Assembly (NCBI GenBank): GCA_027028145.1
Contig: JALVJV010000019.1
Coordinates: 142,551-206,550 of the forward strand
DNA length: 64,000 bases
DNA from: Archaeoglobaceae archaeon
GTDB taxonomy: Archaea > Halobacteriota > Archaeoglobi > Archaeoglobales > Archaeoglobaceae
Direction of reading: 5' to 3'
Positions within the stretch are counted from its first letter, which is position 1. Each line of letters starts with the position of its first letter. The notes under the pieces were generated by a model that searched no databases, was not told the origin of the DNA, and worked only from the letters and a program-made list of their open reading frames with translations. A program made the translations under genes and the position numbers. Of the stretch, positions 17,726-24,949 are shown piece after piece.

Positions 17726-17778
17726 GCTCGCTCATATGCTCAAGGACTTTTGAATCCTTCTGATTAAGCTCCGATTTC

Positions 17779-18309
17779 CTACGCTTGGGAAATCAGAACC
17801 TCGGAAACCTTCTTCGCCAATCTGTCGAAGGCGTAACCGACTACGAAAGATATGGCTATCAGGACAACCGCCGTGAACGGAGACAAACTTACCCCCTTAA
17901 AGAACACGAAGGCGAACCAGTTTATGAGAACGCAGGAAACTATACCGAATCCACCGTTCAAAACTTCTGTTAGAAATCCCATCGCTAAGAAGGATAGGAA
18001 TCCGAAGATTCCGAAGTAGTAGGGGGTTGTTACTCCATACCAAGGCTCGCTTATCAGTAGAAATGAGACGGTCAGGGCTGATACGATCACACCCCTCCAC
18101 TTACCGAATACCTCTTTGGCGAGCGAAATCCAGAATACGTAAATCACACCACCGAACAGAGCAAGTCCCAAGCATGGAGCTTCGATACCCAAAACCTTCC
18201 TAACGCTACCGCTCGGAATTAGATACGAAAGCATGTAGCCTAAGAAGGCAAGGGAGATTATTCCGACGAGTTCGTAGATCTCACCATGGGCATCTCTTGC
18301 AGACTTCAT
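17779..18309 (-). CDS. Polytopic membrane protein of unknown function, last gene of the MCAP/radical SAM operon
   Basis: A 176-residue protein with about five or six hydrophobic helices (ISLAFLGYMLSYLI, APCLGLALFGGVIYVFWISLA, VIVSALTVSFLLIS, IFGFLSFLAMGFL, GIVSCVLINWFAFVFF, FTAVVLIAISFVVGYA). Size and helix number recall substrate-binding S components of ECF transporters, but I see no diagnostic motif. Its start overlaps the end of the radical SAM gene by 29 bases, so the two are translated together. By context it might move, hold or process the product of the radical SAM enzyme. Function unknown. Confidence 0.65.
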   Translation of the reverse strand: MKSARDAHGEIYELVGIISLAFLGYMLSYLIPSGSVRKVLGIEAPCLGLALFGGVIYVFWISLAKEVFGKWRGVIVSALTVSFLLISEPWYGVTTPYYFGIFGFLSFLAMGFLTEVLNGGFGIVSCVLINWFAFVFFKGVSLSPFTAVVLIAISFVVGYAFDRLAKKVSEVLISQA

Positions 18310-19069
18310 CCCTCCTCATCCCTTTCATGAACATCAAATGCTCCTCAAAGCTCAGAGCTTTGTAGAACCTTCCCATCTCGTATTGGAAGCAACACGGACT
18401 CGCTCTTAAGTCGTATCCCAAGAATATACATGATAGAACGACCGCACAAGGTCTCGTTTGCTTCGGCGGTGTGTAAACCTTTATTCCGAACTCCTTGCCG
18501 ATTTCCTTGGCAACCTTGCAAGCCTTTTTAACATCGCTTTTGGAAAGGGGCTTTAGCTTTTCGTTGTGCATGTAGAACAGCTTGTGAAGAACGACATCTA
18601 TCCCGTTCTCGCCGGCGAATCTTACTATTTCCTTTACGTCCTCCAAGTTCCACGGCAGAATCGTTATATCTATGTAAGTTTCAATTCCGTCGTTTAAACG
18701 GACGAACTTCCTTATATTCTCAAAGACCTTCTCCTTACCCTTCACCGTGTAGATTCCAAAGGCTATCGAATCCAATTCGCTTTTCAGGAGTTCGTCCATC
18801 CTCTCCTCCAAAAGAGTCCCGTTGGTTATCAGGCTCGTCTTTACCCCCTTCTCGCTTGCGATGTTTATCATCTCGAAAAGCTTCGGATGTAGAAACGGCT
18901 CCCCCCATCCGTGAAACGAGACCTCTTTAAACTTCTCTAAGGGTATTTTTAGAAAGTCCTCCATCGATATGTAGCCTACTTCTCTCGAACTCGTCGATCT
19001 CATGCAGATAAAACAGTTCTGATTGCAGTCGTTCGTGACCTCCAATTGGAGAATTTTGGGTCTTAACAT
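18281..19069 (-). CDS. Radical SAM protein with C-terminal cysteine-rich (SPASM/twitch-like) region
   Basis: A 262-residue radical SAM enzyme. The cluster motif CNQNCFIC (CxxxCxxC) is at residues 14-21, followed by SFHGWGEPFLHP (SAM-binding GGE-type motif with His-Gly-Trp-Gly-Glu) and SLITNGTLL. The C-terminal part has CAVVLSC, SPCCFQYEMG and CKRCPW: enough cysteines for an auxiliary Fe-S cluster as in SPASM/twitch proteins that modify peptides. The start codon lies 6 bases after the MCAP microprotein 1 stop and its end overlaps the membrane gene. Peptide modification is an inference from this context; the substrate is not known. Confidence 0.8.
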   Translation of the reverse strand: MLRPKILQLEVTNDCNQNCFICMRSTSSREVGYISMEDFLKIPLEKFKEVSFHGWGEPFLHPKLFEMINIASEKGVKTSLITNGTLLEERMDELLKSELDSIAFGIYTVKGKEKVFENIRKFVRLNDGIETYIDITILPWNLEDVKEIVRFAGENGIDVVLHKLFYMHNEKLKPLSKSDVKKACKVAKEIGKEFGIKVYTPPKQTRPCAVVLSCIFLGYDLRASPCCFQYEMGRFYKALSFEEHLMFMKGMRRDEVCKRCPW

Positions 19070-19075
19070 AAAAAA

Positions 19076-19222
19076 TTAGAAGAATTTTGCGATTTTCACT
19101 ATCTTATAGCCGACGAAGGCGAGTATTGTAACGGCGGCTAAGACTTGGTTCAGCATTAGGCTCGTCGCAAATGCCAGCGAGCTAACGCTTCCTCCAACCG
19201 TTGCGGAAATTGGGGCGCACAT
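19076..19222 (-). CDS. MCAP microprotein 1 (48-residue membrane peptide)
   Basis: Small frame: N terminus MCAPISATVGG, then a Ser-rich segment, a long hydrophobic helix around LNQVLAAVTILAFVGY, and a basic end KIVKIAKFF. It shares the MCAP(V/I)S start with the neighbouring microprotein. The ATG comes one base after the stop of microprotein 2 (TGAGATG), preceded by GAGGTGAG, and its stop is 6 bases before the radical SAM gene. That spacing is strong support for translation. Could be a substrate peptide of the enzyme, or a small membrane subunit. No known family recognised. Confidence 0.65.
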   Translation of the reverse strand: MCAPISATVGGSVSSLAFATSLMLNQVLAAVTILAFVGYKIVKIAKFF

Positions 19223-19223
19223 C

Positions 19224-19361
19224 TCACTCACCTCTTGCAAATGCTCCCTTCAAAACCAAAGCGACACCAGAGATTCCCGTTATCAAAGCCAAGACCAAGG
19301 CGGGTAGTATTCCTGCGAGAGACAACGTTGGTGCCATGGAAACGGATACCGGTGCACACAT
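19224..19361 (-). CDS. MCAP microprotein 2 (45-residue membrane peptide), first gene of the operon
   Basis: Encodes MCAPVSVSMAPTLSLAG followed by a single hydrophobic helix (ILPALVLALITGISGVALVL) and KGAFARGE. A longer in-frame start exists, but a TATA box (TTTTATATAC on the minus strand, 19384-19394) sits inside that extension, 25-30 bases before this ATG, so a leaderless or near-leaderless mRNA starting at MCAP fits best. The MCAP start is shared with microprotein 1, which argues for duplication. Cys2 could be exposed if Met is removed. Confidence 0.6.
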   Translation of the reverse strand: MCAPVSVSMAPTLSLAGILPALVLALITGISGVALVLKGAFARGE

Positions 19362-19383
19362 GAAGTTTGATTCAACGGGAAAG

Positions 19384-19394
19384 TATATAAAATT
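19384..19394 (-). promoter_or_regulatory. TATA box of the MCAP/radical SAM operon
   Basis: Minus-strand AATTTTATATA, centred 28 bases before the ATG of MCAP microprotein 2. It predicts a transcript that begins at or within two or three bases of the start codon. Confidence 0.55.
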
Positions 19395-19577
19395 TGCTGA
19401 TAGCCTTAGTAACATCGGAATACAAGTTGACGTTATTTTTGAAAATAATAGCATTACTCATAGTATCGGTATTAAAAAATTTAAAAAATTGTTCGGAAAT
19501 ACGGTTCGAAATGCTAAAAAATTGTGAAATTATCGTTTAATTTGCTACGATATTACCCTTCTGATGCTACGCTCGTG

Positions 19578-20927
19578 CTAGTGGGATAGAATCCACACGA
19601 CCTCCGGCATCTCTATTACCTGCTTGTTCTTCAACTTTTCAATCATGTTATCTACGAGTCCGCCGATGAACTCGTTCCATCCCTTGAGGTTGGGATCGCT
19701 GTTCAGCTCATTCCTGAGCTTTTCTGCATACTTCAGCGCGGAATTGAAGTCGCCGGTCTGCGAGTATATGCTTGCGAGGGATAGGTGAGCTAGTATGTAG
19801 TAATTCCTGTGGGCTACCTCTCTCTTAGTCTGCTTGGGATGTTCGACTATCCACTTGAGATCCGATATCGATTTGTTCAAATAGTCCGTGTTGTTCGTGT
19901 ATTTGTAGAGCATGTAGTATGCTAATGCCCTTTCATACATCGAAATTGGAACCGTTACGGCATCTTCTGGATGCTTCATCGCTTCGTCACACGTCTTCAC
20001 GTCGTCCATCAGATACTTCACAGCCTTGTCCTTGTCTCCCTTTTCGTAGCTGATCATAGCAAGGACTCTGTAGGCTTCACCCAAATACGCGGATTCGGGG
20101 AATCTTTCTATTATGTCCTTTGCGTATTGGGCGGCTTCGTCCTTCTTACCCAACAGGTAAGCTGAAATCATCGCGGGAGCCAAACCCAAGTCCGAATCCC
20201 ATCCGTATTTCTTTGCATGCTCCAAGTATTCCTGTGAAACCTTGTAAGCTGAGTTTATCTTGCCCAATTCGAGTTCGACCCAAGCGAGGTGTTCGTAGGC
20301 TGTATCGATTCCCGGATCCGGATAAACTTCTATCGCCTTCTTGTAATACTCCTCGGCCTTCTTAACTTCTGCCATCGCCAAATACGTTCTCGCCAAGTTT
20401 GTGTAGAGAGCCGAAACACCCTCCTTACCCAAGAACTTTTCAACCTCTTTGATGTGCTTCAAAGCGTAGAGGTAGTGCGGCAGAACGTATTTCTCTCTGT
20501 TCACGTAACCGCAGTAGTAAAGGAAGTTTACGTCTCCTAAAGCCTGCTCGGCTATGGGCTTATACTTCGGAAACTTCTCCTCAAGTTCTTTCAGGTATTT
20601 TACGGCCATCTCATACTTCTTCTGCATCTCCGGATGACCGGCTTGGATGAAGTTTTCTCCGGGTAACTTGTAGTATCTGTGGAACTGATTCTCGTTCCCG
20701 TAAGCCAAAGCTAAATCGTAGTAAATGACGGGATTGTTTGGATCAAGCTTCAGAGCCTTGTTGAAGTAGTCTATTGCCTTGTCGTAGTTTCCGTCGTTCA
20801 TAGCCTTAACTCCCTGCTGGATGTAGTCATACACAAGTTTCTCCTTGTTCCACGTATTGTATGCGTATACACCTGATATTATACAAACTATTAAGAGAAT
20901 TACGCCTATTGCCATATACTTTTTCAT
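19578..20927 (-). CDS. Membrane-anchored TPR-repeat protein
   Basis: A 449-residue protein with an N-terminal signal-anchor (MKKYMAIGVILLIVCIISGVY) and then TPR units: NDGNYDKAIDYFNKALKLDPNNP near residue 48, AEVKKAEEYYKKAIEVYPDPG, LGKINSAYKVSQEYLEHAK, GKKDEAAQYAKDIIERFPESA, EKGDKDKAVKYLM and TGDFNSALKYAEKLRNEL. The soluble part should face outside. TPRs bind proteins, so it is probably a scaffold in the cell envelope. It ends in EVVWILSH without a second helix. Partner unknown; it is a separate unit from the MCAP operon, about 217 bases away. Confidence 0.75.
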   Translation of the reverse strand: MKKYMAIGVILLIVCIISGVYAYNTWNKEKLVYDYIQQGVKAMNDGNYDKAIDYFNKALKLDPNNPVIYYDLALAYGNENQFHRYYKLPGENFIQAGHPEMQKKYEMAVKYLKELEEKFPKYKPIAEQALGDVNFLYYCGYVNREKYVLPHYLYALKHIKEVEKFLGKEGVSALYTNLARTYLAMAEVKKAEEYYKKAIEVYPDPGIDTAYEHLAWVELELGKINSAYKVSQEYLEHAKKYGWDSDLGLAPAMISAYLLGKKDEAAQYAKDIIERFPESAYLGEAYRVLAMISYEKGDKDKAVKYLMDDVKTCDEAMKHPEDAVTVPISMYERALAYYMLYKYTNNTDYLNKSISDLKWIVEHPKQTKREVAHRNYYILAHLSLASIYSQTGDFNSALKYAEKLRNELNSDPNLKGWNEFIGGLVDNMIEKLKNKQVIEMPEVVWILSH

Positions 20928-21068
20928 AACTTTCGTGGATGTCGGTATGATACTTAAAAATTACGCTAACCGTCAGTTGATTTAATTAAGGATGTCCGAA
21001 CATCTGCGAATACGATTTTATGTGTTTCAAACGGTTTATCAACGATGTCGTGATAACGGTGTAGCGAG

Positions 21069-22043
21069 TTATAATTTTGGATTTAAATTTTTAATACTAT
21101 ACAAAGTTAAAATTTCTACACCGTATTGCCTCTCTACCTCTCTTCTCACGGCTTCTATCTTGTCCCTCGCATCGGCGTGAACCATAAAGTATATCGGGAA
21201 CTTCCAGCTTTCGGGCACTTCCCTCTCAACCAAATGGGTTATCTGCGGAAAATCGTTTACCAGCTTCAGAGCCAATTTTTCGGCTTCCTCGGGCTCGATC
21301 CGAATCATATTCATACCGTTCTCCCCGAATCCTATTTTGCTCTCCCTCAAAACTCCGCTGAAGTCCCTAACGACTCCCTTCTCGATTAGCTCCGCTATCA
21401 GATCGACCAACTCGGATACCTTATAGCCGTATCTCTCCGCGATCTCCTTGAACGGTTTCTCCTCTATCGGCAATTTCCTCTCGAGTTCGAAAAGCATCTT
21501 CGCCGGAATTCCAAGCTCCTCAACCTTCGGAACTTCGTCCCTTTCCAATCCCTTTTCGCTCCACGAGATGCCTTTGAACAGATCGTATTTCACGTCCATC
21601 TTGTAAACCCTCTTGCTCGGCAGGAATAGGTAGTCCTCAACTCCGCATCTCCTTGCAATCTCTTCAACCTTATTCAGCAGTTCTTCCTTATCCCTGCCCT
21701 TGAACGTGAACCAAATCTTGTATCTCTCATGATCCCTCAGAAAGTTGTGCTTCAAACTCATGCTGTCGATAGATTCGTTGATAATTTTTGCAATCTTCGG
21801 AACTTCGTCATCTCTGCAGGCGAAAGCTACGAGAACTGCCTTTCCTATCCGCTTGAAAGCTTTGTAGTTAAGATTCGCCCCAATTCGTTTGATGATACCC
21901 TTTTGCTTGAACTCCCTGAGCTTAGCCATTACATCCTCAGCTTTTAAACCCAAATTCTCGGCTAAATCAACGAATGGTTGCTCGGTCAGCGGAAGCTCGT
22001 ATTGAACACCCATAAGAATGCGTTTCTCCGAATCGCTGAACAT
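21069..22043 (-). CDS. Siroheme decarboxylase, AhbB-AhbA type fusion
   Basis: A 324-residue protein made of two Lrp/AsnC-like halves. Residues 1-175: winged helix (LPLTEQPFVDLAENLGLKAEDVMAKLREFKQKGIIKRIGA) plus a ferredoxin-like domain with HNFLRDHERYKIWFTF, resembling AhbB. Residues 176-324 repeat this (LPIEEKPFKEIAERYGYKVSELVDLIAELIEKGVVRDFSG, then THLVEREVPESWKFPIYFMVHA), resembling AhbA. AhbA/AhbB decarboxylate siroheme to didecarboxysiroheme in the archaeal heme route. The precorrin-2 dehydrogenase gene 8 bases upstream on the same strand supports this over a transcription-factor role. The two are separate genes in many organisms. Confidence 0.8.
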   Translation of the reverse strand: MFSDSEKRILMGVQYELPLTEQPFVDLAENLGLKAEDVMAKLREFKQKGIIKRIGANLNYKAFKRIGKAVLVAFACRDDEVPKIAKIINESIDSMSLKHNFLRDHERYKIWFTFKGRDKEELLNKVEEIARRCGVEDYLFLPSKRVYKMDVKYDLFKGISWSEKGLERDEVPKVEELGIPAKMLFELERKLPIEEKPFKEIAERYGYKVSELVDLIAELIEKGVVRDFSGVLRESKIGFGENGMNMIRIEPEEAEKLALKLVNDFPQITHLVEREVPESWKFPIYFMVHADARDKIEAVRREVERQYGVEILTLYSIKNLNPKL

Positions 22044-22051
22044 GAAACCAC

Positions 22052-22753
22052 CTAAAACCGAATTTTTACCAAGCTCTCATCTATCTTCCTCTTTCCGGAA
22101 ACATACTCCTCAACGAGCTTCTCCGCCAAATTCTGAGCTTCATCTACCTTTCCTTCTTTAACGAGCCTCCTGAATTCTTTATCCGCACTTATGACGAAAT
22201 ATAGCTTCATCCTAAGCTGAACTGGAACGTTGTGGGACTTCATAAACCTCTTGAGGTGTTCCATAGCCTTTAGGAAGTATATGGTCTCTTCGTCCTCTTC
22301 GAGCAATCTCCTAAAAGCTTCTTTGACCTTCCTCGCAACTATTCCGCTCTTTCCTTCGGTGGTTACCGCAAACCTTATTCCTTCGAATTCGTCTTCGAAC
22401 GGAACAACTACCTCGGTTCTCTCCGCATCGTTCGCCAAGTTTACGAGGGTTTTGTGCTTCTTGGCGATCTTCCAAACGATGTCGTTTACCTTAAGGCTCG
22501 GAATTGCCACAACTACGAGATCGCTGTCCGAGATAAGGTTTTCCAGTAGCTCCTCGTCGAACGCGTCTCCTTCGATAAGCTCGACCTTACCCTCTTTCGC
22601 CAATTTTCTTAGCTCTTCGCTAAATTCCAAGCTCAGAACCCTAACCTTCGCCCCCGCTTCCAAGAACTTCTTAGCTCTAACTGTTCCGACACCTCCACCA
22701 CCGATTACAAGGACTTTCTTATCTTCGAATTCTATGTAGAGGGGAATTCTCAT
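22052..22753 (-). CDS. Precorrin-2 dehydrogenase (siroheme synthesis)
   Basis: A 233-residue protein of the Met8/SirC/CysG-N type: NAD-binding GGGGVGTVRAKKFLEAGAKVRV at residues 18-38, LVNLANDAERTEVVVP, and AVTTEGKSGIVARKVKE, followed by a helical dimer domain. It oxidises precorrin-2 to sirohydrochlorin and, in some members, also inserts iron. It supplies siroheme to the decarboxylase gene directly downstream and to sulfite reductase if present. A divergent gene of unknown function begins 44 bases upstream. Confidence 0.88.
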   Translation of the reverse strand: MRIPLYIEFEDKKVLVIGGGGVGTVRAKKFLEAGAKVRVLSLEFSEELRKLAKEGKVELIEGDAFDEELLENLISDSDLVVVAIPSLKVNDIVWKIAKKHKTLVNLANDAERTEVVVPFEDEFEGIRFAVTTEGKSGIVARKVKEAFRRLLEEDEETIYFLKAMEHLKRFMKSHNVPVQLRMKLYFVISADKEFRRLVKEGKVDEAQNLAEKLVEEYVSGKRKIDESLVKIRF

Positions 22754-22797
22754 TTTAACGGATAAGGCTAAAATGATTTAAAATACTATCGAGTTCC

Positions 22798-23523
22798 ATG
22801 GATTCGATAATCGAAATCTCATCGAGAGTGGGGTTTAAGCGTCCGGAGGAGATAGTAAAAACTCTCAGAATCGGCAACGTTAAATGCGATGTTGACGTTG
22901 ATAGTATCATTGATTCCCCCGTTCTTCCTCCCCTCTCATACAACGACGACTGCATGAGGTTTATTACTCTGCTGAGATACTGGAAAGGGAAGTATGTTGC
23001 TAAGGAGTGTGCCAAAGCGTATAGAAGGGTTATCAGAAGGAGTTTGAAGGAGAGGGAAGAGTTTTGGTGGAGTCTGCAGGAGTTGCTCTACAGGGCTAAA
23101 GCCGATGTGAGAATAATCAGAAGATACTTCAGAAGACTGAAAAGGAACTATCGAAGAATTATGAAATCGAGAAAAAAGATTGAAGAAGTAACGGCGGCGT
23201 GGATTCTTCCGCCATACGTAGAACTCTTTTCAGGTTTGCTTCCTCCAAGAGCCGCGATTAGAGTCGTAAAATTCGCCATAGATTCGCTAATTCAAAAGTC
23301 GGATTACTTCGCGAGGTTCAACGTTTCTGTCTTCGATCTGATATTTAGGCTGTTCGAGGGATTGTATAAGCTTGCTTTAACGGATTTACTTCCGATGGAT
23401 AAGTTCAGAACGATGATCGACTTTGTGAGGTTTTACATCGGAATGGTCGAGATGACTTTAGTATGTGGCGAGAATTCTGTCGATCCACCTTTTGATCTCA
23501 CCTTTGGGAAGAACTCCGATTAA
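22798..23523 (+). CDS. Unknown basic protein
   Basis: A 241-residue reading frame, unrecognised. The middle (residues 80-130) is rich in Arg and Lys (RVIRRSLKEREEFWWSL, then RYFRRLKRNYRRIMKSRKK) and likely forms long positively charged helices that could bind nucleic acid. The rest is hydrophobic-helical (VRFYIGMVEMTLVC near the end). Codon use looks like that of neighbours. It overlaps the convergent thioredoxin gene by 66 bases, unusually long here, so the true C terminus is less certain. Likely a lineage-specific protein. Confidence 0.5.
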   Translation: MDSIIEISSRVGFKRPEEIVKTLRIGNVKCDVDVDSIIDSPVLPPLSYNDDCMRFITLLRYWKGKYVAKECAKAYRRVIRRSLKEREEFWWSLQELLYRAKADVRIIRRYFRRLKRNYRRIMKSRKKIEEVTAAWILPPYVELFSGLLPPRAAIRVVKFAIDSLIQKSDYFARFNVSVFDLIFRLFEGLYKLALTDLLPMDKFRTMIDFVRFYIGMVEMTLVCGENSVDPPFDLTFGKNSD

Positions 23524-23844
23524 CGCATCGACGGGCTTGCCTTTTTTGAAGAATATCAGCGTAGGAATAGCCGAAATACCGTAGTTTATCGCAATATCTC
23601 TTGCTTCGTCAACGTTCAGCTTGGCAAATACGACCTTTCCGGTGTATTCCTTCGCGAGTTCGTCGATAATCGGTGCGAGAATTTTGCAGGGCCCACACCA
23701 CTCAGCCCAAAAGTCTACGACCACATTTTCGTTGCTGTTAATAACCTCCTCGAAGTTGCTGTTATCGACCTTTATCGGCTTGATCATCTTTTTCATCAAC
23801 TCCTCCATCTTTTTCCTTCTTATCTCCTCAATGTCATCCATCAT
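23458..23844 (-). CDS. trxA: Thioredoxin
   Basis: A 128-residue thioredoxin with active site FWAEWCGPCK near residue 52, followed by the cis-Pro segment ISAIPTLIFFKKGKPV. About 25 extra N-terminal residues (MDDIEEIRRKKMEELMKKM), charged and helical, precede the domain, as in several archaeal thioredoxins. Works with thioredoxin reductase; a candidate trxB is at 33.0-34.0 kb. Confidence 0.93.
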   Translation of the reverse strand: MMDDIEEIRRKKMEELMKKMIKPIKVDNSNFEEVINSNENVVVDFWAEWCGPCKILAPIIDELAKEYTGKVVFAKLNVDEARDIAINYGISAIPTLIFFKKGKPVDALIGVLPKGEIKRWIDRILATY

Positions 23845-23923
23845 TAAAAATTTTCACGATACCCTTTTAGGTATTTCGATTGTTAACAACGACTTTATAA
23901 AGTCCGTTGCAGAATTACTTCAA

Positions 23924-24547
23924 ATGAAGGTGGTCGGAATAGACGAGGCTGGGAAGGGTCCGGTTATAGGTCCGATGATCGTTTGCGGTGTTTTGTGCGA
24001 AGAGTCGGACTTGCCAAAATTGGAGCGATTGGGTGTCAAAGATTCTAAGAAGCTAAAGCCGGAAAAAAGAAGAGAATTGGCGAAGGAGATTAAAAAACTT
24101 TGCAAGATCTGTCTGATCAGGGTGACTCCGGAGGAGATAGACAAATCGGATAACATAAACGATCTGCTTAGGGAATGCTACATCAAGATCATAGAAAAGC
24201 TCGATCCGGATTTGGTAATCGTCGATAGTCCGGATGTTAAACCGGAAAGACTAAAGGAGTTTTTGGAGCGAATGACTGGCAAAGAAGTTATATCGAAGCA
24301 TAAAGCCGATGAGGATTTCGTCGTGGTTGCGGCGGCTTCGATCGTTGCCAAAGTTGAAAGAGATGCGGAAATCGATAGACTAAAGCGGGAATACGGTGAT
24401 TTCGGTAGCGGATACGCAAGCGATCCAAAGACGATCAAATTTTTGGAGGAGCGGATCAAAAGCGGGAAGATCCCGCCCATCGTCAGGAGGAGATGGAAAA
24501 CAGTCGAGAGGCTGAGTCAACATTCGCTTGACGATTTTGTTTCCTGA
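23924..24547 (+). CDS. rnhB: Ribonuclease HII
   Basis: A 207-residue enzyme that cuts RNA in RNA-DNA hybrids and at embedded ribonucleotides. Catalytic acids are visible in GIDEAGKGPVIGPM (Asp, Glu), LVIVDSPDVKPE and HKADEDFVVVAAASIVAKVERD. The typical DFGSGYASDPKT follows. The start is ATG-AAG-GTG; the longer frame upstream is antisense to trxA. A TATA-like TTTATAAAG lies about 30 bases before the start, so the transcript has little or no leader. Confidence 0.95.
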   Translation: MKVVGIDEAGKGPVIGPMIVCGVLCEESDLPKLERLGVKDSKKLKPEKRRELAKEIKKLCKICLIRVTPEEIDKSDNINDLLRECYIKIIEKLDPDLVIVDSPDVKPERLKEFLERMTGKEVISKHKADEDFVVVAAASIVAKVERDAEIDRLKREYGDFGSGYASDPKTIKFLEERIKSGKIPPIVRRRWKTVERLSQHSLDDFVS

Positions 24548-24570
24548 TGCCTTGTGGGTATCCAACGGAA

Positions 24571-24582
24571 GAGTTATAAATT
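24571..24582 (+). promoter_or_regulatory. TATA box of tRNA-Arg
   Basis: GAGTTATAAATTC, centred about 27 bases before the first base of the tRNA, the normal spacing for an archaeal promoter. Confidence 0.6.
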
Positions 24583-24603
24583 CAGAGTATCAACATCTTC
24601 ACG

Positions 24604-24678
24604 GGACCCGTAGCCTAGCTTGGATAGGGCGTGGGCCTCCTAAGCCCAAGGTCGCGGGTTCAAATCCCGCCGGGTCCG
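24604..24678 (+). tRNA. tRNA-Arg (CCT)
   Basis: Cloverleaf: acceptor GGACCCG with CGGGTCC and G discriminator, D arm AGCCTAGCTTGGATAGGGC, anticodon stem TGGGC/GCCCA around CTCCTAA (anticodon CCT), T arm GCGGG-TTCAAAT-CCCGC. CCA not encoded. No intron. Confidence 0.95.
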
Positions 24679-24765
24679 CTACTTCTAACACCTTTATCTC
24701 GAAAAATACCGATAGATCGCCGATTTTTCGCTCGGCTGACTCCGTCGGATCTACCCGTATTCGGC

Positions 24766-24936
24766 TTATTTCTCGTCCTTTTTGATCGCCTTTTTTATTT
24801 CCAAATCCCAACTTCTTCTTACGTATTCCCTACCCAACGATTTTCTGTAATTCGCTCTAAGCTGAGCGTTTGCGAGCTCTTCAAGTAACTTTTCAAGCTG
24901 TTCATCCTCATCGACATCCTCATCTCTGTTGGGCAT
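24766..24936 (-). CDS. Small charged protein (56 residues)
   Basis: Encodes MPNRDEDVDEDEQLEKLLEE, then LANAQLRANYRKSLGREY and a basic tail ending KKAIKKDEK. Acidic N terminus, basic C terminus, helical throughout. Codon use fits the genome, and a clean ATG-to-stop frame lies between the tRNA and the permease. It begins 13 bases downstream of the permease stop on the same strand, so it may be co-transcribed. No family recognised. Confidence 0.5.
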   Translation of the reverse strand: MPNRDEDVDEDEQLEKLLEELANAQLRANYRKSLGREYVRRSWDLEIKKAIKKDEK

Positions 24937-24949
24937 AGATCACAATAAA

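Noticed and set aside
21069..22043. Lrp/AsnC transcription regulator
   Set aside because: Tandem halves and the neighbouring precorrin-2 dehydrogenase fit siroheme decarboxylase better.
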